A stretch of 64,000 bases of DNA from Pantoea endophytica (lineage in GTDB: Bacteria; Pseudomonadota; Gammaproteobacteria; Enterobacterales; Enterobacteriaceae), in contig NZ_PJRT01000025.1 in NCBI RefSeq assembly GCF_002858935.1, forward strand, positions 62,001 to 126,000, given 5' to 3'. The notes below the pieces were generated by a model. It ran no database searches. It was not told the DNA's origin and worked only from the letters and a program-made list of their open reading frames with translations. Shown here piece after piece: positions 18,471 to 28,265 of the stretch. How positions within the stretch are numbered: position 1 is the first letter of the stretch; every line of letters starts with the position of its first letter. A program made the translations under genes and the position numbers.

Positions 18471-19240
18471 TTCTTCGGCGTGAATCCATACTGTTTAAAC
18501 ACGGCAGCGGCATCCGGCCCCTGCAAATAGTTGTAGAAGGCTTTCACCGTTGCGTTCTGATGTTCTTTGACAATCGCCATCGGATATTCCACTGGCTTGT
18601 GGCTATCTTCCGGGAATCGTCCTACGACCTGCACTTTTTGGCTGGCCACCGCGTCCGAACCATACACGATGCCGTACGGCGTTTCGTTACGCTCAACCAG
18701 TGCCAGCGCGGCGCGCACATTGTTGGCTGGCGCCAGCTGCGGGGATAAAGCGTCCCACGCGCCGAGTTTTTGTAATGCTTCTTTGGCATAAATGCCGGCC
18801 GGCACGTGATCCGGATCGCCCACCGCCAGACGCTCGCCTTTCAGCAGGCTTTTCCAGTCGGTTTTGCTATCAAGGGTGACCGCTTTAGCCGCGTCGCTTT
18901 TCGGTGCAATCAGCACTAAATCATTGCCGAGCAGCGTATAGCGCGTGCTGCTCACCACGCTGTTTTTTGCCACCACATCGTCCATCCACTGCTGATCGGC
19001 AGAGATGAACAGATCGGCCGGTGCGCCCTGATCAATCTGGCGCGCCAGCACCGAAGAAGAGGCAAAAGAGGATACCACTTCTACACCGCTTTTCTTCTGG
19101 TACTGCGTCGCAATGTCCTGCAGCGCATTGGTCAGCGATGCCGCTGCAAACACGGTGATTTTCTCTGCGGCCGCGGCATGACCGGCCAATGAAACGCTTA
19201 AAACGGTTGCAGCAGCCCAACGGTACTTGATGGTTCGCAT
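18467..19240 (-). CDS. modA: molybdate-binding periplasmic protein ModA
   Basis: 257 residues with a Sec signal peptide ending near HAAAAEK (~residue 25). The ITVFAAASLTNALQDIA, SFASSSVLARQI, GAPADLFISAD and AGIYAKEALQKLGAW segments are characteristic; the serines in AASLT and SSSV lie in the oxyanion site. First gene of modABC, with a ModE operator just upstream. Confidence 0.97.
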   Translation of the reverse strand: MRTIKYRWAAATVLSVSLAGHAAAAEKITVFAAASLTNALQDIATQYQKKSGVEVVSSFASSSVLARQIDQGAPADLFISADQQWMDDVVAKNSVVSSTRYTLLGNDLVLIAPKSDAAKAVTLDSKTDWKSLLKGERLAVGDPDHVPAGIYAKEALQKLGAWDALSPQLAPANNVRAALALVERNETPYGIVYGSDAVASQKVQVVGRFPEDSHKPVEYPMAIVKEHQNATVKAFYNYLQGPDAAAVFKQYGFTPKK

Positions 19241-19256
19241 TTGTTGCTCCTTGTTA

Positions 19257-19280
19257 CGTTATATATTTTATAATACAACG
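19257..19280. promoter_or_regulatory. ModE operator upstream of modA
   Basis: CGTTATAT, eight bases, ATACAACG: the inverted ModE recognition pattern with the same 8-8-8 layout as the site before moaA. It sits 17-40 bases before the modA start, where ModE-molybdate binding would block the promoter, as in E. coli. The AT-rich middle probably contains the -10 region. Confidence 0.85.
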
Positions 19281-19339
19281 TACGCGCAAATGCGTCATGA
19301 GCTTTATATCGGCAGGATTTTACGGAAGTTCAGAAACAA

Positions 19340-19362
19340 AACGCCCGCAGGAAGCGGGCGTT
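19340..19362 (-). terminator. terminator after acrZ
   Basis: On the minus strand AACGCCCGC, five-base loop, GCGGGCGTT, then TTGTTT. A 9-bp GC-rich stem with a T-rich tail just after the acrZ stop codon. Confidence 0.85.
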
Positions 19363-19368
19363 GAGAAA

Positions 19369-19527
19369 TTAGTGTTGTGAGCTGTTGGCAGGACGATCGT
19401 CGCGGCGGCCAAATTTTGAGATGACGTTGAAAACTTCACCCAGGCCGTAAATCAAACCGAGCATAATCGCCATCACAATCGGCACCATGATGATAGCCAC
19501 AGCCAGGCTTTTTAACAGTTCCAGCAT
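19369..19527 (-). CDS. acrZ: AcrZ, small membrane partner of the AcrB efflux pump
   Basis: A 52-codon gene that reads [20 protein letters not shown], then [20 protein letters not shown] and a basic, polar tail ending in SSQH. The N-terminal helix with the kinking proline and the [11 protein letters not shown] segment match E. coli AcrZ (49 residues), which binds AcrB in the inner membrane and changes its drug specificity. The gene lies between modA and modE exactly as in E. coli. GAGG precedes the ATG. Confidence 0.93.
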   Translation of the reverse strand: MLELLKSLAVAIIMVPIVMAIMLGLIYGLGEVFNVISKFGRRDDRPANSSQH

Positions 19528-19645
19528 GGAAACCTCACGCAGAAAATAAAAAAGTGATTGTAACGGTTAGCGAAAAAAACGCACTGCCCTTTTCGTGCTT
19601 TTACTTTTAAGCAGTAAACTGAGCGGATTAACCTAAGGAGCTGAC

Positions 19646-20428
19646 ATGCAGGCAGAACTTTCTCTCCATATTCGTCTTCAGCAAAAGCTGTTTGCCGATC
19701 CGCGTCGCATCGAATTACTGAAACGCGTGCAGCAAACCGGCTCCATCAGCCAGGGCGCGAAACTGGCGGGCATCAGTTACAAAAGTGCCTGGGATGCGAT
19801 CAATGAGATGAATCAGCTGGCCGACAAAACGCTGGTGGATCGCGCCACCGGCGGTAAAGGCGGCGGCGGCGCGCAGCTGACGCGTTATGGCGAGCGGCTG
19901 ATTCAGCTGTTCCAGTTGATGGAGCAGATCCAACAAAAGGCTTTCGATGTGCTGCAAAACGACAGCTTGCCGCTCGACAGTTTGCTGGCGGCGATTGCGC
20001 GTTTCTCGCTGCAAACCAGCGCGCGCAATCAGCTGTTTGGTACGGTGCTGGCCAGCGATCATCAGCAGGTGCAGCAGCACCTTGAGGTGCTGCTCGCCGA
20101 TGGCGTAACGCGCCTGCAGGTGGCGATCACCGCACGCAGTGCCGAACGCTTGCAGCTCGATAGCGGCAAAGAGGTGCTGGTGCTGATTAAAGCACCGTGG
20201 ATTCACGTCAGTCACGCCGCCGCCAGCAGCGACAATCAACTGGCTGCGCAGATCAGCGCAATTGAGCCCGGCGATCAGCTTAGCGAAGTATTGATGGCGT
20301 TGCCGAGTGGCGAAACGCTGTGCGCGACCGTCACCAATGAGGCGGTGAAACAGCAGAATCTGCAGGTTGGCGCCAGCGTCACCGCCAGTTTTAATGCCGA
20401 ACACGCCATCATCGCCACACTGCTCTGA
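19646..20428 (+). CDS. modE: molybdate-responsive transcriptional regulator ModE
   Basis: 260 residues. The N-terminal winged helix includes GSISQGAKLAGISYKSAWDAI; the C-terminal half holds two Mop/TOBE domains (SARNQLFGTVL and the second near GDQLSEVLMALPSG) that bind molybdate. It represses modABC and activates moaA; ModE-type sites stand before both operons here. TAAGGAG lies before the ATG. It is divergent from acrZ/modABC and followed by modF. Confidence 0.97.
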   Translation: MQAELSLHIRLQQKLFADPRRIELLKRVQQTGSISQGAKLAGISYKSAWDAINEMNQLADKTLVDRATGGKGGGGAQLTRYGERLIQLFQLMEQIQQKAFDVLQNDSLPLDSLLAAIARFSLQTSARNQLFGTVLASDHQQVQQHLEVLLADGVTRLQVAITARSAERLQLDSGKEVLVLIKAPWIHVSHAAASSDNQLAAQISAIEPGDQLSEVLMALPSGETLCATVTNEAVKQQNLQVGASVTASFNAEHAIIATLL

Positions 20429-20504
20429 AATCCACGCCATGATTTGACTTCGCCTGCATCGCTGGCTAAAACTGGACAACACGATGCATAAAACGGAATA
20501 GATC

Positions 20505-21977
20505 ATGGCTTCATTGCAAATTTCGCAAGGCACGTTTCACCTTAGCGACACCCGAGCACTGTCCCTTAACGATTTAACCCTCAACAGCGGCGAAAGCTGG
20601 GCATTTGTCGGCGCCAACGGCAGCGGCAAGTCATCGCTGGCGCGCGCCCTTTCCGGCGAGTTGCAGCCCGGTAAAGGCAGCGTGCAGCAGGATTTTCAAC
20701 GCCGCACGCGCCTGTCGCTGGAGCAGCTACAGAAACTGGTCAGCGATGAGTGGGAACGCAACAACACCGATTTGCTAAGTGAAGGCGAAGACGATACCGG
20801 TCGCACCGCCGCACAGATCATTCAGGATGAAGTGCAAGATGAGGCGCGCTGTCAGGCGCTGGCGCAGCAGTTTGGCATCACTTATCTGCTCGATCGTCGC
20901 TTCAAATATCTCTCCACCGGCGAGACGCGCAAAACGCTGTTGTGCCAGGCGCTGATGGCGCAGCCGGATCTGCTGATCCTCGATGAACCTTTCGATGGGC
21001 TGGATGTGGCGTCACGCGCCAGCCTGGCGCAAACCCTCAACGATCTGCATCGAAGCGGTTTTAGCGTAGTGCTGGTGCTCAATCGCTTTGATGATATTCC
21101 CGATTTTGTCGGGAAGGTCGGCGTGTTGGCCGAATGCACGTTAACCCACGTGGGCGAACGGCGCGCGATTCTGGCCGAAGCGCTGGTGGCGCAGCTGGCG
21201 CATAGCGAGAAGCTTGCTGGCATGGCACTGCCGGAGGCGGATCAACCCGATCAACTGCCGCAGCTGGCCGAAGATGCGCCGCGCGTGATACTGCGCAACG
21301 GCGTGGTGTCGTACAACGACAAAGCGGTGATTGATGGCCTGAACTGGCAGGTTAATCCCGGTGAACACTGGCAGATTGTGGGGCCGAACGGCGCGGGTAA
21401 ATCCACCCTGCTCAGTTTGGTAACCGGCGATCATCCGCAGGGTTACAGCAACGATTTGACGCTGTTCGGCATCCGACGCGGCAGCGGTGAAACCATCTGG
21501 GACATCAAGCAGCACATCGGTTACGTCAGCAGCAGCCTGCACCTCGATTATCGCGTCAGCTGTAATGTGCGCACCGTGGTGCTCTCCGGCTTCTTCGATT
21601 CGATTGGTCTGTATCAGGCGGTGTCCGATCGGCAAAAAGCGCTGGCGCGTCAGTGGCTGGCGCTGCTCGGTATGGATAATCAGCTGGCGGATGCGCCGTT
21701 CCACAGTTTGTCGTGGGGCCAGCAGCGGCTGGTGCTGATTGCGCGCGCGCTGGTGAAACATCCCACGCTACTCATTCTCGATGAACCGTTGCAAGGGCTT
21801 GATCCGATTAACCGTCAGCTAGTGCGCCGCTTTGTTGATGTGCTGATTGGCGAAGGCCGTACGCAACTGCTGTTTGTCTCCCACCACGCCGAGGATGCGC
21901 CGCAGTGCATCACCCATCGCCTGAGTTTTGTCGCGCAGGAACAGGGTTACGGTTTCCTGCAAGAGTCGCTGCGTTAA
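20505..21977 (+). CDS. modF: ModF, double ABC ATPase of the mod locus
   Basis: 490 residues, two ABC cassettes in one chain. Cassette 1 has Walker A GANGSGKSS and a signature-like YLSTGETRKTLLCQAL; cassette 2 has GPNGAGKST and SLSWGQQRLVLIARAL. Walker B is LLILDEPFDGLD in the first and LLILDEPLQGLD in the second. No permease is paired with it. In E. coli modF follows modE and its function is not established, beyond a suggested link to molybdate handling. Confidence 0.94.
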   Translation: MASLQISQGTFHLSDTRALSLNDLTLNSGESWAFVGANGSGKSSLARALSGELQPGKGSVQQDFQRRTRLSLEQLQKLVSDEWERNNTDLLSEGEDDTGRTAAQIIQDEVQDEARCQALAQQFGITYLLDRRFKYLSTGETRKTLLCQALMAQPDLLILDEPFDGLDVASRASLAQTLNDLHRSGFSVVLVLNRFDDIPDFVGKVGVLAECTLTHVGERRAILAEALVAQLAHSEKLAGMALPEADQPDQLPQLAEDAPRVILRNGVVSYNDKAVIDGLNWQVNPGEHWQIVGPNGAGKSTLLSLVTGDHPQGYSNDLTLFGIRRGSGETIWDIKQHIGYVSSSLHLDYRVSCNVRTVVLSGFFDSIGLYQAVSDRQKALARQWLALLGMDNQLADAPFHSLSWGQQRLVLIARALVKHPTLLILDEPLQGLDPINRQLVRRFVDVLIGEGRTQLLFVSHHAEDAPQCITHRLSFVAQEQGYGFLQESLR

Positions 21978-21983
21978 ATAGCG

Positions 21984-22006
21984 GTTGCCATAAGTGGCAA
22001 TCCTAC
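21984..22006. repeat. short palindrome after modF
   Basis: GGTTGCCA, four bases, TGGCAATC, then CTAC. The inverted repeat with a flanking CCTAC resembles the other intergenic palindromes in the window, and may terminate modF. Confidence 0.45.
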
Positions 22007-22084
22007 AAACATCTAACGTGCATAGCGCCATTGCCAAAATAATTCGAGCTGCGGCAAGCAGCAGCAGTTCGAAGTATGAAGGCA

Positions 22085-22100
22085 ATGTAAGCGTTACCAT
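22085..22100. promoter_or_regulatory. GalR/GalS-type operator (upstream copy)
   Basis: ATGTAAGCGTTACCAT keeps the central TAANCGNTANCA pattern of GalR/GalS sites and is nearly dyadic. It is centred 78 bases before the second site upstream of galT, so a looping pair as in E. coli is possible, though the spacing there is larger. Called by eye. Confidence 0.6.
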
Positions 22101-22162
22101 TTCATCGCCTGGTAATTCAACAAACACACGCAACAACCCCACAAAATGAGAATCGTCACCTT

Positions 22163-22178
22163 GTGTAAACGATACCAT
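22163..22178. promoter_or_regulatory. GalR/GalS-type operator (galT-proximal copy)
   Basis: GTGTAAACGATACCAT differs at only a couple of positions from the external operator of the E. coli gal operon as I remember it. It lies 91 bases before the galT ATG. It indicates that galTKM stayed under galactose control although galE is not the first gene. Confidence 0.7.
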
Positions 22179-22268
22179 TTATCCAGACTGGATCACGCTT
22201 TCACGCTGGTCTTTGTGCTACTTTGATCAAAATCATTTTTATCTGTTTGCCGTTTACCAGGACTCATC

Positions 22269-23312
22269 ATGGAAAAATTTAACCCGGTCGATCACCCGCA
22301 TCGCCGTTATAACCCATTGATCGATCAATGGGTGCTGGTCTCACCCCATCGCGCTAAGCGCCCGTGGCAAGGTGCGCAGGAAACCCCGGCACTGGAGCAA
22401 CTGCCAGCGCACGATCCTGACTGTTTCCTCTGTGCCGGAAACACCCGCATTACCGGTGACAAAAACCCCAACTATAAAAGCACTTACGTGTTCACCAATG
22501 ACTTTGCCGCGCTGATGACTAACACGCCAGACGCACCGCAAAGCGACGATCTGTTGATGCGCTGCGAAAGCGCGCGCGGTACCAGCCGGGTGATCTGCTT
22601 CTCGCCGGATCACAGCAAAACGCTGCCGGAACTGCCGCTGAGCGGGCTGGAAGATATCGTGCGGACCTGGCAGGAACAGACTGCCGATCTCGGCCAGCAC
22701 TATCCTTGGGTGCAGGTGTTTGAAAACAAAGGTGCGGCGATGGGCTGCTCCAACCCGCATCCGCATGGCCAGATTTGGGCCAACAGCTTCCTGCCAAACG
22801 AAGCGCAGAAAGAAGATGACAATCAACGTCACTATTTTGCCGAGAAAGGCACGCCGCTGCTGGTCGATTACGCTACGCGTGAGTTGAGCGATGGCAGCCG
22901 TACGGTGGTGGAAACCGAACACTGGCTGGCCGTGGTGCCGTGGTGGGCGGCGTGGCCGTTTGAAACCTTGCTGCTGCCGAAAGCCCATGTGAAACGCATC
23001 ACCGATCTCTCCGAGCCGCAGCGCACCGATCTGGCGCTGGCGCTTAAGCAGCTCACCAGCCGCTACGACAACCTGTTCCAATGCTCTTTCCCCTATTCGA
23101 TGGGCTGGCACGGCGCGCCGTTCAACGGCGAAGCCAACGATCACTGGCAGCTGCACGCACACTTCTATCCGCCGCTGCTGCGTTCAGCCACGGTACGCAA
23201 ATTTATGGTTGGCTATGAAATGCTGGCCGAAACCCAACGTGATTTAACGGCGGAACAGGCAGCTGAACGTCTGCGTTCTGTCAGCGATGTCCATTTCCGC
23301 GAGGCGCAATAA
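22269..23312 (+). CDS. galT: galactose-1-phosphate uridylyltransferase GalT
   Basis: 347 residues. Leloir pathway enzyme exchanging UMP between UDP-glucose and galactose-1-phosphate. The catalytic HPH triad is in [11 protein letters not shown] (nucleophile His166, His164 before it); a zinc site includes Cys52, Cys55 and His115. Here it is the first gene of the operon, whereas E. coli has galE before it. The galT stop is followed directly by the galK ATG. Confidence 0.98.
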   Translation: MEKFNPVDHPHRRYNPLIDQWVLVSPHRAKRPWQGAQETPALEQLPAHDPDCFLCAGNTRITGDKNPNYKSTYVFTNDFAALMTNTPDAPQSDDLLMRCESARGTSRVICFSPDHSKTLPELPLSGLEDIVRTWQEQTADLGQHYPWVQVFENKGAAMGCSNPHPHGQIWANSFLPNEAQKEDDNQRHYFAEKGTPLLVDYATRELSDGSRTVVETEHWLAVVPWWAAWPFETLLLPKAHVKRITDLSEPQRTDLALALKQLTSRYDNLFQCSFPYSMGWHGAPFNGEANDHWQLHAHFYPPLLRSATVRKFMVGYEMLAETQRDLTAEQAAERLRSVSDVHFREAQ

Positions 23313-24461
23313 ATGTCATTAAAATCCATTACTCAACAGGTTTTCGCTGACACTTTCGGCTATCAGGCGACACACAGCATTCAGGCACCGGGCCGCGTCA
23401 ATCTGATTGGCGAACACACCGACTACAACGATGGCTTTGTGCTGCCGTGCGCCATCGATTATCAAACCGTGATTGCCTGCGCCAAACGCGACGATCGCCA
23501 GGTGCGTGTGATTGCTGTCGATTACGACAATCAGCAGGACAGCTTCTCGCTGGATGCGCCGATTGAGCCGCTGAAAGAGCCAATGTGGGCCAACTACGTG
23601 CGCGGCGTGGTGAAACATCTGCAAAAACGCGATGCCAGCTTTGGCGGCGTTGATATGGTGATCAGCGGCAACGTGCCACAAGGCGCGGGCCTGAGTTCTT
23701 CGGCGTCGCTGGAAGTGGCGGTAGGTACCGTATTCCAGCAGCTGTATGCATTAAACCTCGATGGCGCAGCGATTGCGGTGAACGGTCAGGAAGCGGAAAA
23801 CCAGTTTGTCGGCTGCAACTGCGGCATCATGGATCAGCTGATCTCCGCGCTCGGTCAGCCGGATCACGCCATGCTGCTGGATTGTCGTACGCTCGGCACG
23901 CGCGCGGTATCAATGCCGGAAGATGTCGCGGTGGTGATCATCAACTCCAACTTCCGTCGTAGCCTGGTGGGCAGCGAATACAATACGCGTCGTGAACAGT
24001 GTGAAACTGGCGCACGCTTCTTCAATAAACCGGCGCTGCGCGATGTGACGCTGGAAGAGTTTGAAGCCTCTGCTGGTGAGCTGGATGCGTTGGTGGCAAA
24101 ACGCGTGCGTCACGTGATTAGCGAAAATGCGCGCACGCTGGAAGCAGCCGATGCGTTAAGCGCGGGCGATCTGAAACGCATGGGCGAACTGATGGCCGAA
24201 TCGCACGCCTCGATGCGTGACGATTTCGAAATCACCGTGCCGCAAATCGATCAGCTGGTTGAGATTGTGAAAACAGAAATCGGCCCGCGCGGCGGCGTGC
24301 GTATGACCGGCGGCGGTTTCGGTGGCTGCATCGTGGCGCTGATACCAACCGATCTGGTCGATGCGGTGAAAGCGGCGGTGGCCGAGAAGTATGAAGCGCA
24401 AACCGGCATCAAAGAGACCTTCTACGTGTGCAAAGCGTCCGCAGGAGCAGGCCAATGGTAA
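23313..24461 (+). CDS. galK: galactokinase GalK
   Basis: 382 residues, GHMP kinase that phosphorylates galactose at C1. The galactokinase signature [19 protein letters not shown] is near the N-terminus, the ATP loop is [18 protein letters not shown] and the third GHMP motif is [13 protein letters not shown]. Zero spacing to galT and a short overlap with galM show a tight operon. Confidence 0.98.
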   Translation: MSLKSITQQVFADTFGYQATHSIQAPGRVNLIGEHTDYNDGFVLPCAIDYQTVIACAKRDDRQVRVIAVDYDNQQDSFSLDAPIEPLKEPMWANYVRGVVKHLQKRDASFGGVDMVISGNVPQGAGLSSSASLEVAVGTVFQQLYALNLDGAAIAVNGQEAENQFVGCNCGIMDQLISALGQPDHAMLLDCRTLGTRAVSMPEDVAVVIINSNFRRSLVGSEYNTRREQCETGARFFNKPALRDVTLEEFEASAGELDALVAKRVRHVISENARTLEAADALSAGDLKRMGELMAESHASMRDDFEITVPQIDQLVEIVKTEIGPRGGVRMTGGGFGGCIVALIPTDLVDAVKAAVAEKYEAQTGIKETFYVCKASAGAGQW

Positions 24462-25489
24462 GTGATGTGAATTCACACGCGCCAGACGGGCAACCGTGGC
24501 GCATCACTGTGCTGCGCAATCGCAACGGCATGGTGGCTACTTTTATGGATTGGGGCGCGACCTGGCTGTCAGCGCGCGTGCCAATGTTGGATCACAGCGT
24601 GCGTGAAGCGCTGCTCGGCTGTGCCACGCCGTCCGATTATCTGCATCAGGATGCTTATCTTGGCGCGACGATTGGCCGCTACGCGAACCGCATCGCCTCG
24701 GCCGAACTTAAGCAACTCAATCTACAGCTGGCGGCTAATCAGGGCGCACATCAGCTGCACGGCGGGCCGCAAGGTTTCGATAAACGTCGCTGGCAGATTC
24801 TCAGTCAGAGCGAAAGCGAGGTGCACTATCGCCTCGATTCGCCCGATGGCGATCAGGGTTATCCCGGCAATGTGATCGCCAATGTCATCTATCAACTTGA
24901 TGACGATAATTGCTTGTCGATTCGCTATGAAGCGCAAACCGACAAGCCTTGCCCGGTCAATCTCACCAACCATGCTTACTTTAATCTTGATGCGCATCAT
25001 GGTGATGCGCGCCAGCATCGCTTACAACTGCACGCCGATCGTTACCTGCCGGTGGACAGCGAAGGCATTCCTAACGCGCCGCTGAAAGAGGTGGCGGGAA
25101 ACAGTTTTGATTTCCGCCAGCCGAAGCGCGTCGCCGATGAGTTCCTCGCCGATGACGATCAAAAAGCGGTGAAAGGCTATGACCACGCCTTTTTGCTTAA
25201 CACCGCTGGCGACAGCAGCCAGCCCGCCGCCCATTTATGGTCTGCCGATGGCAAGCTGGAGCTGAGCGTGTTTACTGCCGCTCCGGCGCTGCAGTTCTAC
25301 ACCGGCAACTATCTGGCGGGAACACGCGCCCGTGAGCAGGACAGCTATACTGCTTTCCAGGGCATCGCTCTGGAGAGCGAATTTTTACCGGATTCGCCTA
25401 ACCATGCAGAGTGGCCGCAGCCCGATTGCTGGCTGCAACCCGGCGACAGCTGGCAGTCCGTGACGCGTTATCGCTTCACGCCGCACTGA
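24455..25489 (+). CDS. galM: aldose 1-epimerase GalM
   Basis: 344 residues from the ATG at 24455 ([15 protein letters not shown]), which overlaps the galK stop by seven bases and has GGAG upstream; a longer frame from 24428 lies inside galK and is not needed. It interconverts alpha and beta anomers of galactose. Key blocks are [22 protein letters not shown] with the catalytic-type histidine and the [13 protein letters not shown] segment near the C-terminus containing the catalytic glutamate. Confidence 0.96.
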   Translation: MVSDVNSHAPDGQPWRITVLRNRNGMVATFMDWGATWLSARVPMLDHSVREALLGCATPSDYLHQDAYLGATIGRYANRIASAELKQLNLQLAANQGAHQLHGGPQGFDKRRWQILSQSESEVHYRLDSPDGDQGYPGNVIANVIYQLDDDNCLSIRYEAQTDKPCPVNLTNHAYFNLDAHHGDARQHRLQLHADRYLPVDSEGIPNAPLKEVAGNSFDFRQPKRVADEFLADDDQKAVKGYDHAFLLNTAGDSSQPAAHLWSADGKLELSVFTAAPALQFYTGNYLAGTRAREQDSYTAFQGIALESEFLPDSPNHAEWPQPDCWLQPGDSWQSVTRYRFTPH

Positions 25490-25639
25490 GCGACCGGATG
25501 AAAAACGCGCACTGCGCTGCCGACAGGCTTACGCCGTGCGTTGTTTTCCGCTATGGTATGGCGCTATTAGTGAGCCGCTTCTCAGTGGCCGCAGCCGGTT
25601 TCAATACTAATCGTAAATCGAGCATTAAGGAGTAAAGCT

Positions 25640-26392
25640 ATGGCCGTAACTAAGCTGGTACTGGTGCGACACGGCGAAAGCCAGTGGAACCAGGAAAACC
25701 GCTTCACCGGATGGTACGACGTTGACCTGTCTGACAAAGGTCGCACTGAAGCCAAAGCAGCCGGTCAGCTGCTGAAAAAAGAAGGTTTCGTGTTTGATTT
25801 CGCTTACACCTCAGTGCTGAAGCGCGCTATTCACACCCTGTGGAATGTGCTGGATGAGTTGGATCAGGCTTGGCTGCCGGTTGAAAAAACCTGGCGTCTG
25901 AACGAGCGTCACTACGGTGCGCTGCAAGGTCTGGATAAAGCAGAAACCGCCGCTAAATACGGTGACGAGCAAGTGAAACAGTGGCGTCGTGGCTTTGCTA
26001 TCACGCCACCAGAACTGGATCGCGCTGATGAGCGTTTCCCAGGCCACGATCCGCGTTACGCTTCACTGACTGACGCGCAGCTGCCAACCACCGAAAGCCT
26101 GGCGCTGACCATCGAACGCGTGATTCCTTACTGGAACGAAAGCATTCTGCCGCGCATTAAGAGCGGTGAGAAAGTGATCGTTGCTGCACACGGCAACTCA
26201 CTGCGTGCGCTGGTTAAATACCTCGACAACCTGAGCGAAGACGAGATCCTCGAACTGAACATCCCAACTGGCGTGCCGTTGGTGTATGAGTTCGATGAGA
26301 ACTTTAAGCCGCTCAAGCGTTACTATCTGGGTGATGCTGACGAGATCGCTGCGAAAGCCGCAGCCGTAGCAAACCAGGGTAAAGCGAAGTAA
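25640..26392 (+). CDS. gpmA: 2,3-bisphosphoglycerate-dependent phosphoglycerate mutase GpmA
   Basis: 250 residues; interconverts 3- and 2-phosphoglycerate in glycolysis. The phosphohistidine is His11 in [10 protein letters not shown], the second histidine lies in [13 protein letters not shown], and [15 protein letters not shown] is a further family block. TAAGGAG precedes the ATG. Codon use looks like that of a strongly expressed gene. It lies alone, convergent with aroG. Confidence 0.98.
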   Translation: MAVTKLVLVRHGESQWNQENRFTGWYDVDLSDKGRTEAKAAGQLLKKEGFVFDFAYTSVLKRAIHTLWNVLDELDQAWLPVEKTWRLNERHYGALQGLDKAETAAKYGDEQVKQWRRGFAITPPELDRADERFPGHDPRYASLTDAQLPTTESLALTIERVIPYWNESILPRIKSGEKVIVAAHGNSLRALVKYLDNLSEDEILELNIPTGVPLVYEFDENFKPLKRYYLGDADEIAAKAAAVANQGKAK

Positions 26393-26408
26393 GCGAACGC
26401 TGAAACGC

Positions 26409-26439
26409 AAAAAGGCCAGACGCAAGTCTGGCCTTTTTT
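26409..26439. terminator. bidirectional terminator between gpmA and aroG
   Basis: AAAAAGGCCAGAC, GCAA loop, GTCTGGCCTTTTTT. The stem has A residues on one side and T on the other, so it would work for both convergent genes. Confidence 0.92.
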
Positions 26440-26453
26440 ATTGCCGCATTGGC

Positions 26454-27506
26454 TTAGCTGCGGCGCTGTTTGACCGCCTCAGCCAGCTGACGCAACGCCT
26501 TCTCAGTGTCTTCCCAGCCGATACAGGCATCGGTCACGCTCTGGCCGTACACCAGCGGTTTGCCGCTTTCGAGGCTCTGATTACCTTCCACCAGATGACT
26601 CTCGATCATCACGCCAGTAATCGCCTGCTCACCACCGGCAATTTGCTGTGCCACGTCGTCGGCAACCACCATCTGACGTTGGAACTGCTTGCTGCTATTA
26701 GCATGGCTGAAGTCGATCATCACTTGCGGACGCAAGCCTGCTTTCTCCAGACCGGTTTTCACGGCCGCCACGTGTTCGGCGCTGTAGTTCGGCTCTTTGC
26801 CGCCGCGCAGGATGATGTGGCAGTCTTCGTTACCGCTGGTTTCGACAATCGCCGAGTGACCATATTTGGTGACTGACAGGAAGCAGTGTGGCGCGCTGGC
26901 CGCACCGATGGCGTCAATCGCCACTTTGATGGTGCCGTCGGTACCGTTTTTGAAGCCCACCGGGCAAGAGAGGCCGGAAGAGAGTTCGCGATGCACCTGC
27001 GATTCGGTGGTACGTGCGCCAATCGCGCCCCAGCTCATCAGGTCGGCCATATATTGTGGCGTGATCATATCGAGGAACTCACCGGCGGCTGGCAACCCGA
27101 TATCGTTGATATCCACCAGCAGCTTGCGCGCCAGGCGCAGGCCGTCATTGATCTGGAAGCTGCCATCCATAAACGGGTCGTTGATCAGCCCTTTCCAGCC
27201 CACCGTGGTGCGCGGTTTTTCAAAGTAAACGCGCATCACCACTTCGAGATCGTCTTTTAGCTCATCACGCAGTGCCAGCAGGCGCGTCGCATACTCTTGC
27301 GCAGCCTGGGTATCGTGAATTGAGCACGGACCGATCACCACCAGCAGACGATCGTCTTCGCCATGCAGAATGCGGTGAATCGCCTGACGTGACTGCGCTA
27401 CGGTTGCAGCCGCTTTATCGGTGGCGGGGAATTTTTCAAGCAAAGCAACAGGAGGCAGTAACTCTTTGATCTCTCTGATGCGTAAATCATCGTTCTGGTA
27501 ATCCAT
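26454..27506 (-). CDS. aroG: 3-deoxy-7-phosphoheptulonate synthase AroG (Phe-sensitive type)
   Basis: 350 residues from MDYQNDDLRIREIKELLPP, matching the E. coli AroG length; a 4-codon longer start exists at 27518. It condenses PEP and erythrose-4-phosphate at the entry of aromatic synthesis. VVIGPCSIHD holds the metal cysteine, and EKPRTTVGWKGLINDP and GFKNGTDGT bind substrate. Overall sequence and the position beside gpmA favour AroG over AroF/AroH. I could not find a clear TyrR box. Confidence 0.96.
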   Translation of the reverse strand: MDYQNDDLRIREIKELLPPVALLEKFPATDKAAATVAQSRQAIHRILHGEDDRLLVVIGPCSIHDTQAAQEYATRLLALRDELKDDLEVVMRVYFEKPRTTVGWKGLINDPFMDGSFQINDGLRLARKLLVDINDIGLPAAGEFLDMITPQYMADLMSWGAIGARTTESQVHRELSSGLSCPVGFKNGTDGTIKVAIDAIGAASAPHCFLSVTKYGHSAIVETSGNEDCHIILRGGKEPNYSAEHVAAVKTGLEKAGLRPQVMIDFSHANSSKQFQRQMVVADDVAQQIAGGEQAITGVMIESHLVEGNQSLESGKPLVYGQSVTDACIGWEDTEKALRQLAEAVKQRRS

Positions 27507-27802
27507 ACACAATTCCATTCAAATTTCTGGCCCAACGTCCGTCGGGCGCAACCCGCCCACTTTAGCCCTTCACGCGGTGGGTGTAAATTACGCACCGCGC
27601 TTAAAATGTACATCTCAAATTTGCATTTATATATCCATGCACTAAGCTTTTTAAATGTAAGCACTAAGGAATGATGTGTTTGCAAAATTAAATTTTTAAG
27701 TGAAGCGTATAAGGTGGATTTTATTCCATCGCGGCACGCTATTTTCGTCACTCAACACCAGCGGGTGTTAGACGGCAACTATCCATTAATTACTGGAGCA
27801 TA

Positions 27803-28162
27803 ATGATGAATAAGTTTGCAATGATCTTTCTGACAGCAGCGATGACCATGGGTAGCGGTGCTGTAATGGCTGCGGATAACAACAATGGTGCGGCCAACGC
27901 TTCAGCTGAAGCCGGTGCAGCAGCTGGCGGTGCAAAACAAAATCTGCCACCTAATAATGTTGATAACAGCAAAATTAACAGCGGTAGCACCAATACCAAC
28001 AGCGCAGCAACGTCAGGCACTGACTCAAGCAATATGTCAGCCAACCAGGTGCACAAAAACAGCATGTGCAAAGACGGCAAATGCCCGGACATGAATAAAA
28101 AAGTCGACACCAAAGAGGGTGGCGGCCACGTGAAACATAAAACAGACGGTACTTCGCAATAA
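27803..28162 (+). CDS. ybgS: YbgS-like small secreted protein
   Basis: 119 residues with a signal peptide cleaved near VMAADNN (~residue 24). The mature part is low-complexity, rich in Asn, Ser, Ala and Gly, then HKNSMCKDGKCPDMNKKV, which closely recalls the C-terminal block of E. coli YbgS. Two cysteines in CKDGKC might bind metal or form a disulfide. Neighbours match E. coli (aroG on one side, zitB on the other) apart from two inserted genes. Its role is unknown, though beside a zinc exporter a metal link is possible. Confidence 0.88.
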   Translation: MMNKFAMIFLTAAMTMGSGAVMAADNNNGAANASAEAGAAAGGAKQNLPPNNVDNSKINSGSTNTNSAATSGTDSSNMSANQVHKNSMCKDGKCPDMNKKVDTKEGGGHVKHKTDGTSQ

Positions 28163-28180
28163 GTTTCCTTCTGTTTGATC

Positions 28181-28206
28181 AAGGGAGAGCTTCGGCTCTC
28201 CCTTTT
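28181..28206 (+). terminator. terminator after ybgS
   Basis: AAGGGAGAGC, TTCG tetraloop, GCTCTCCC, then TTTTATTTT. A strong stem with a UUCG loop and T tract 20 bases after the ybgS stop; it separates ybgS from the response-regulator gene. Confidence 0.92.
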
Positions 28207-28265
28207 ATTTTGCCCCCCGCCCTTTTCCGCTATGCTGAAGCAATGAAATTCACAGGAACTGTTTC

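Noticed and set aside
27507-27802. TyrR box upstream of aroG
   Set aside because: TGTAAA-like half sites occur near 27577, but I found no TGTAAA-N6-TTTACA pair, so no site was called.
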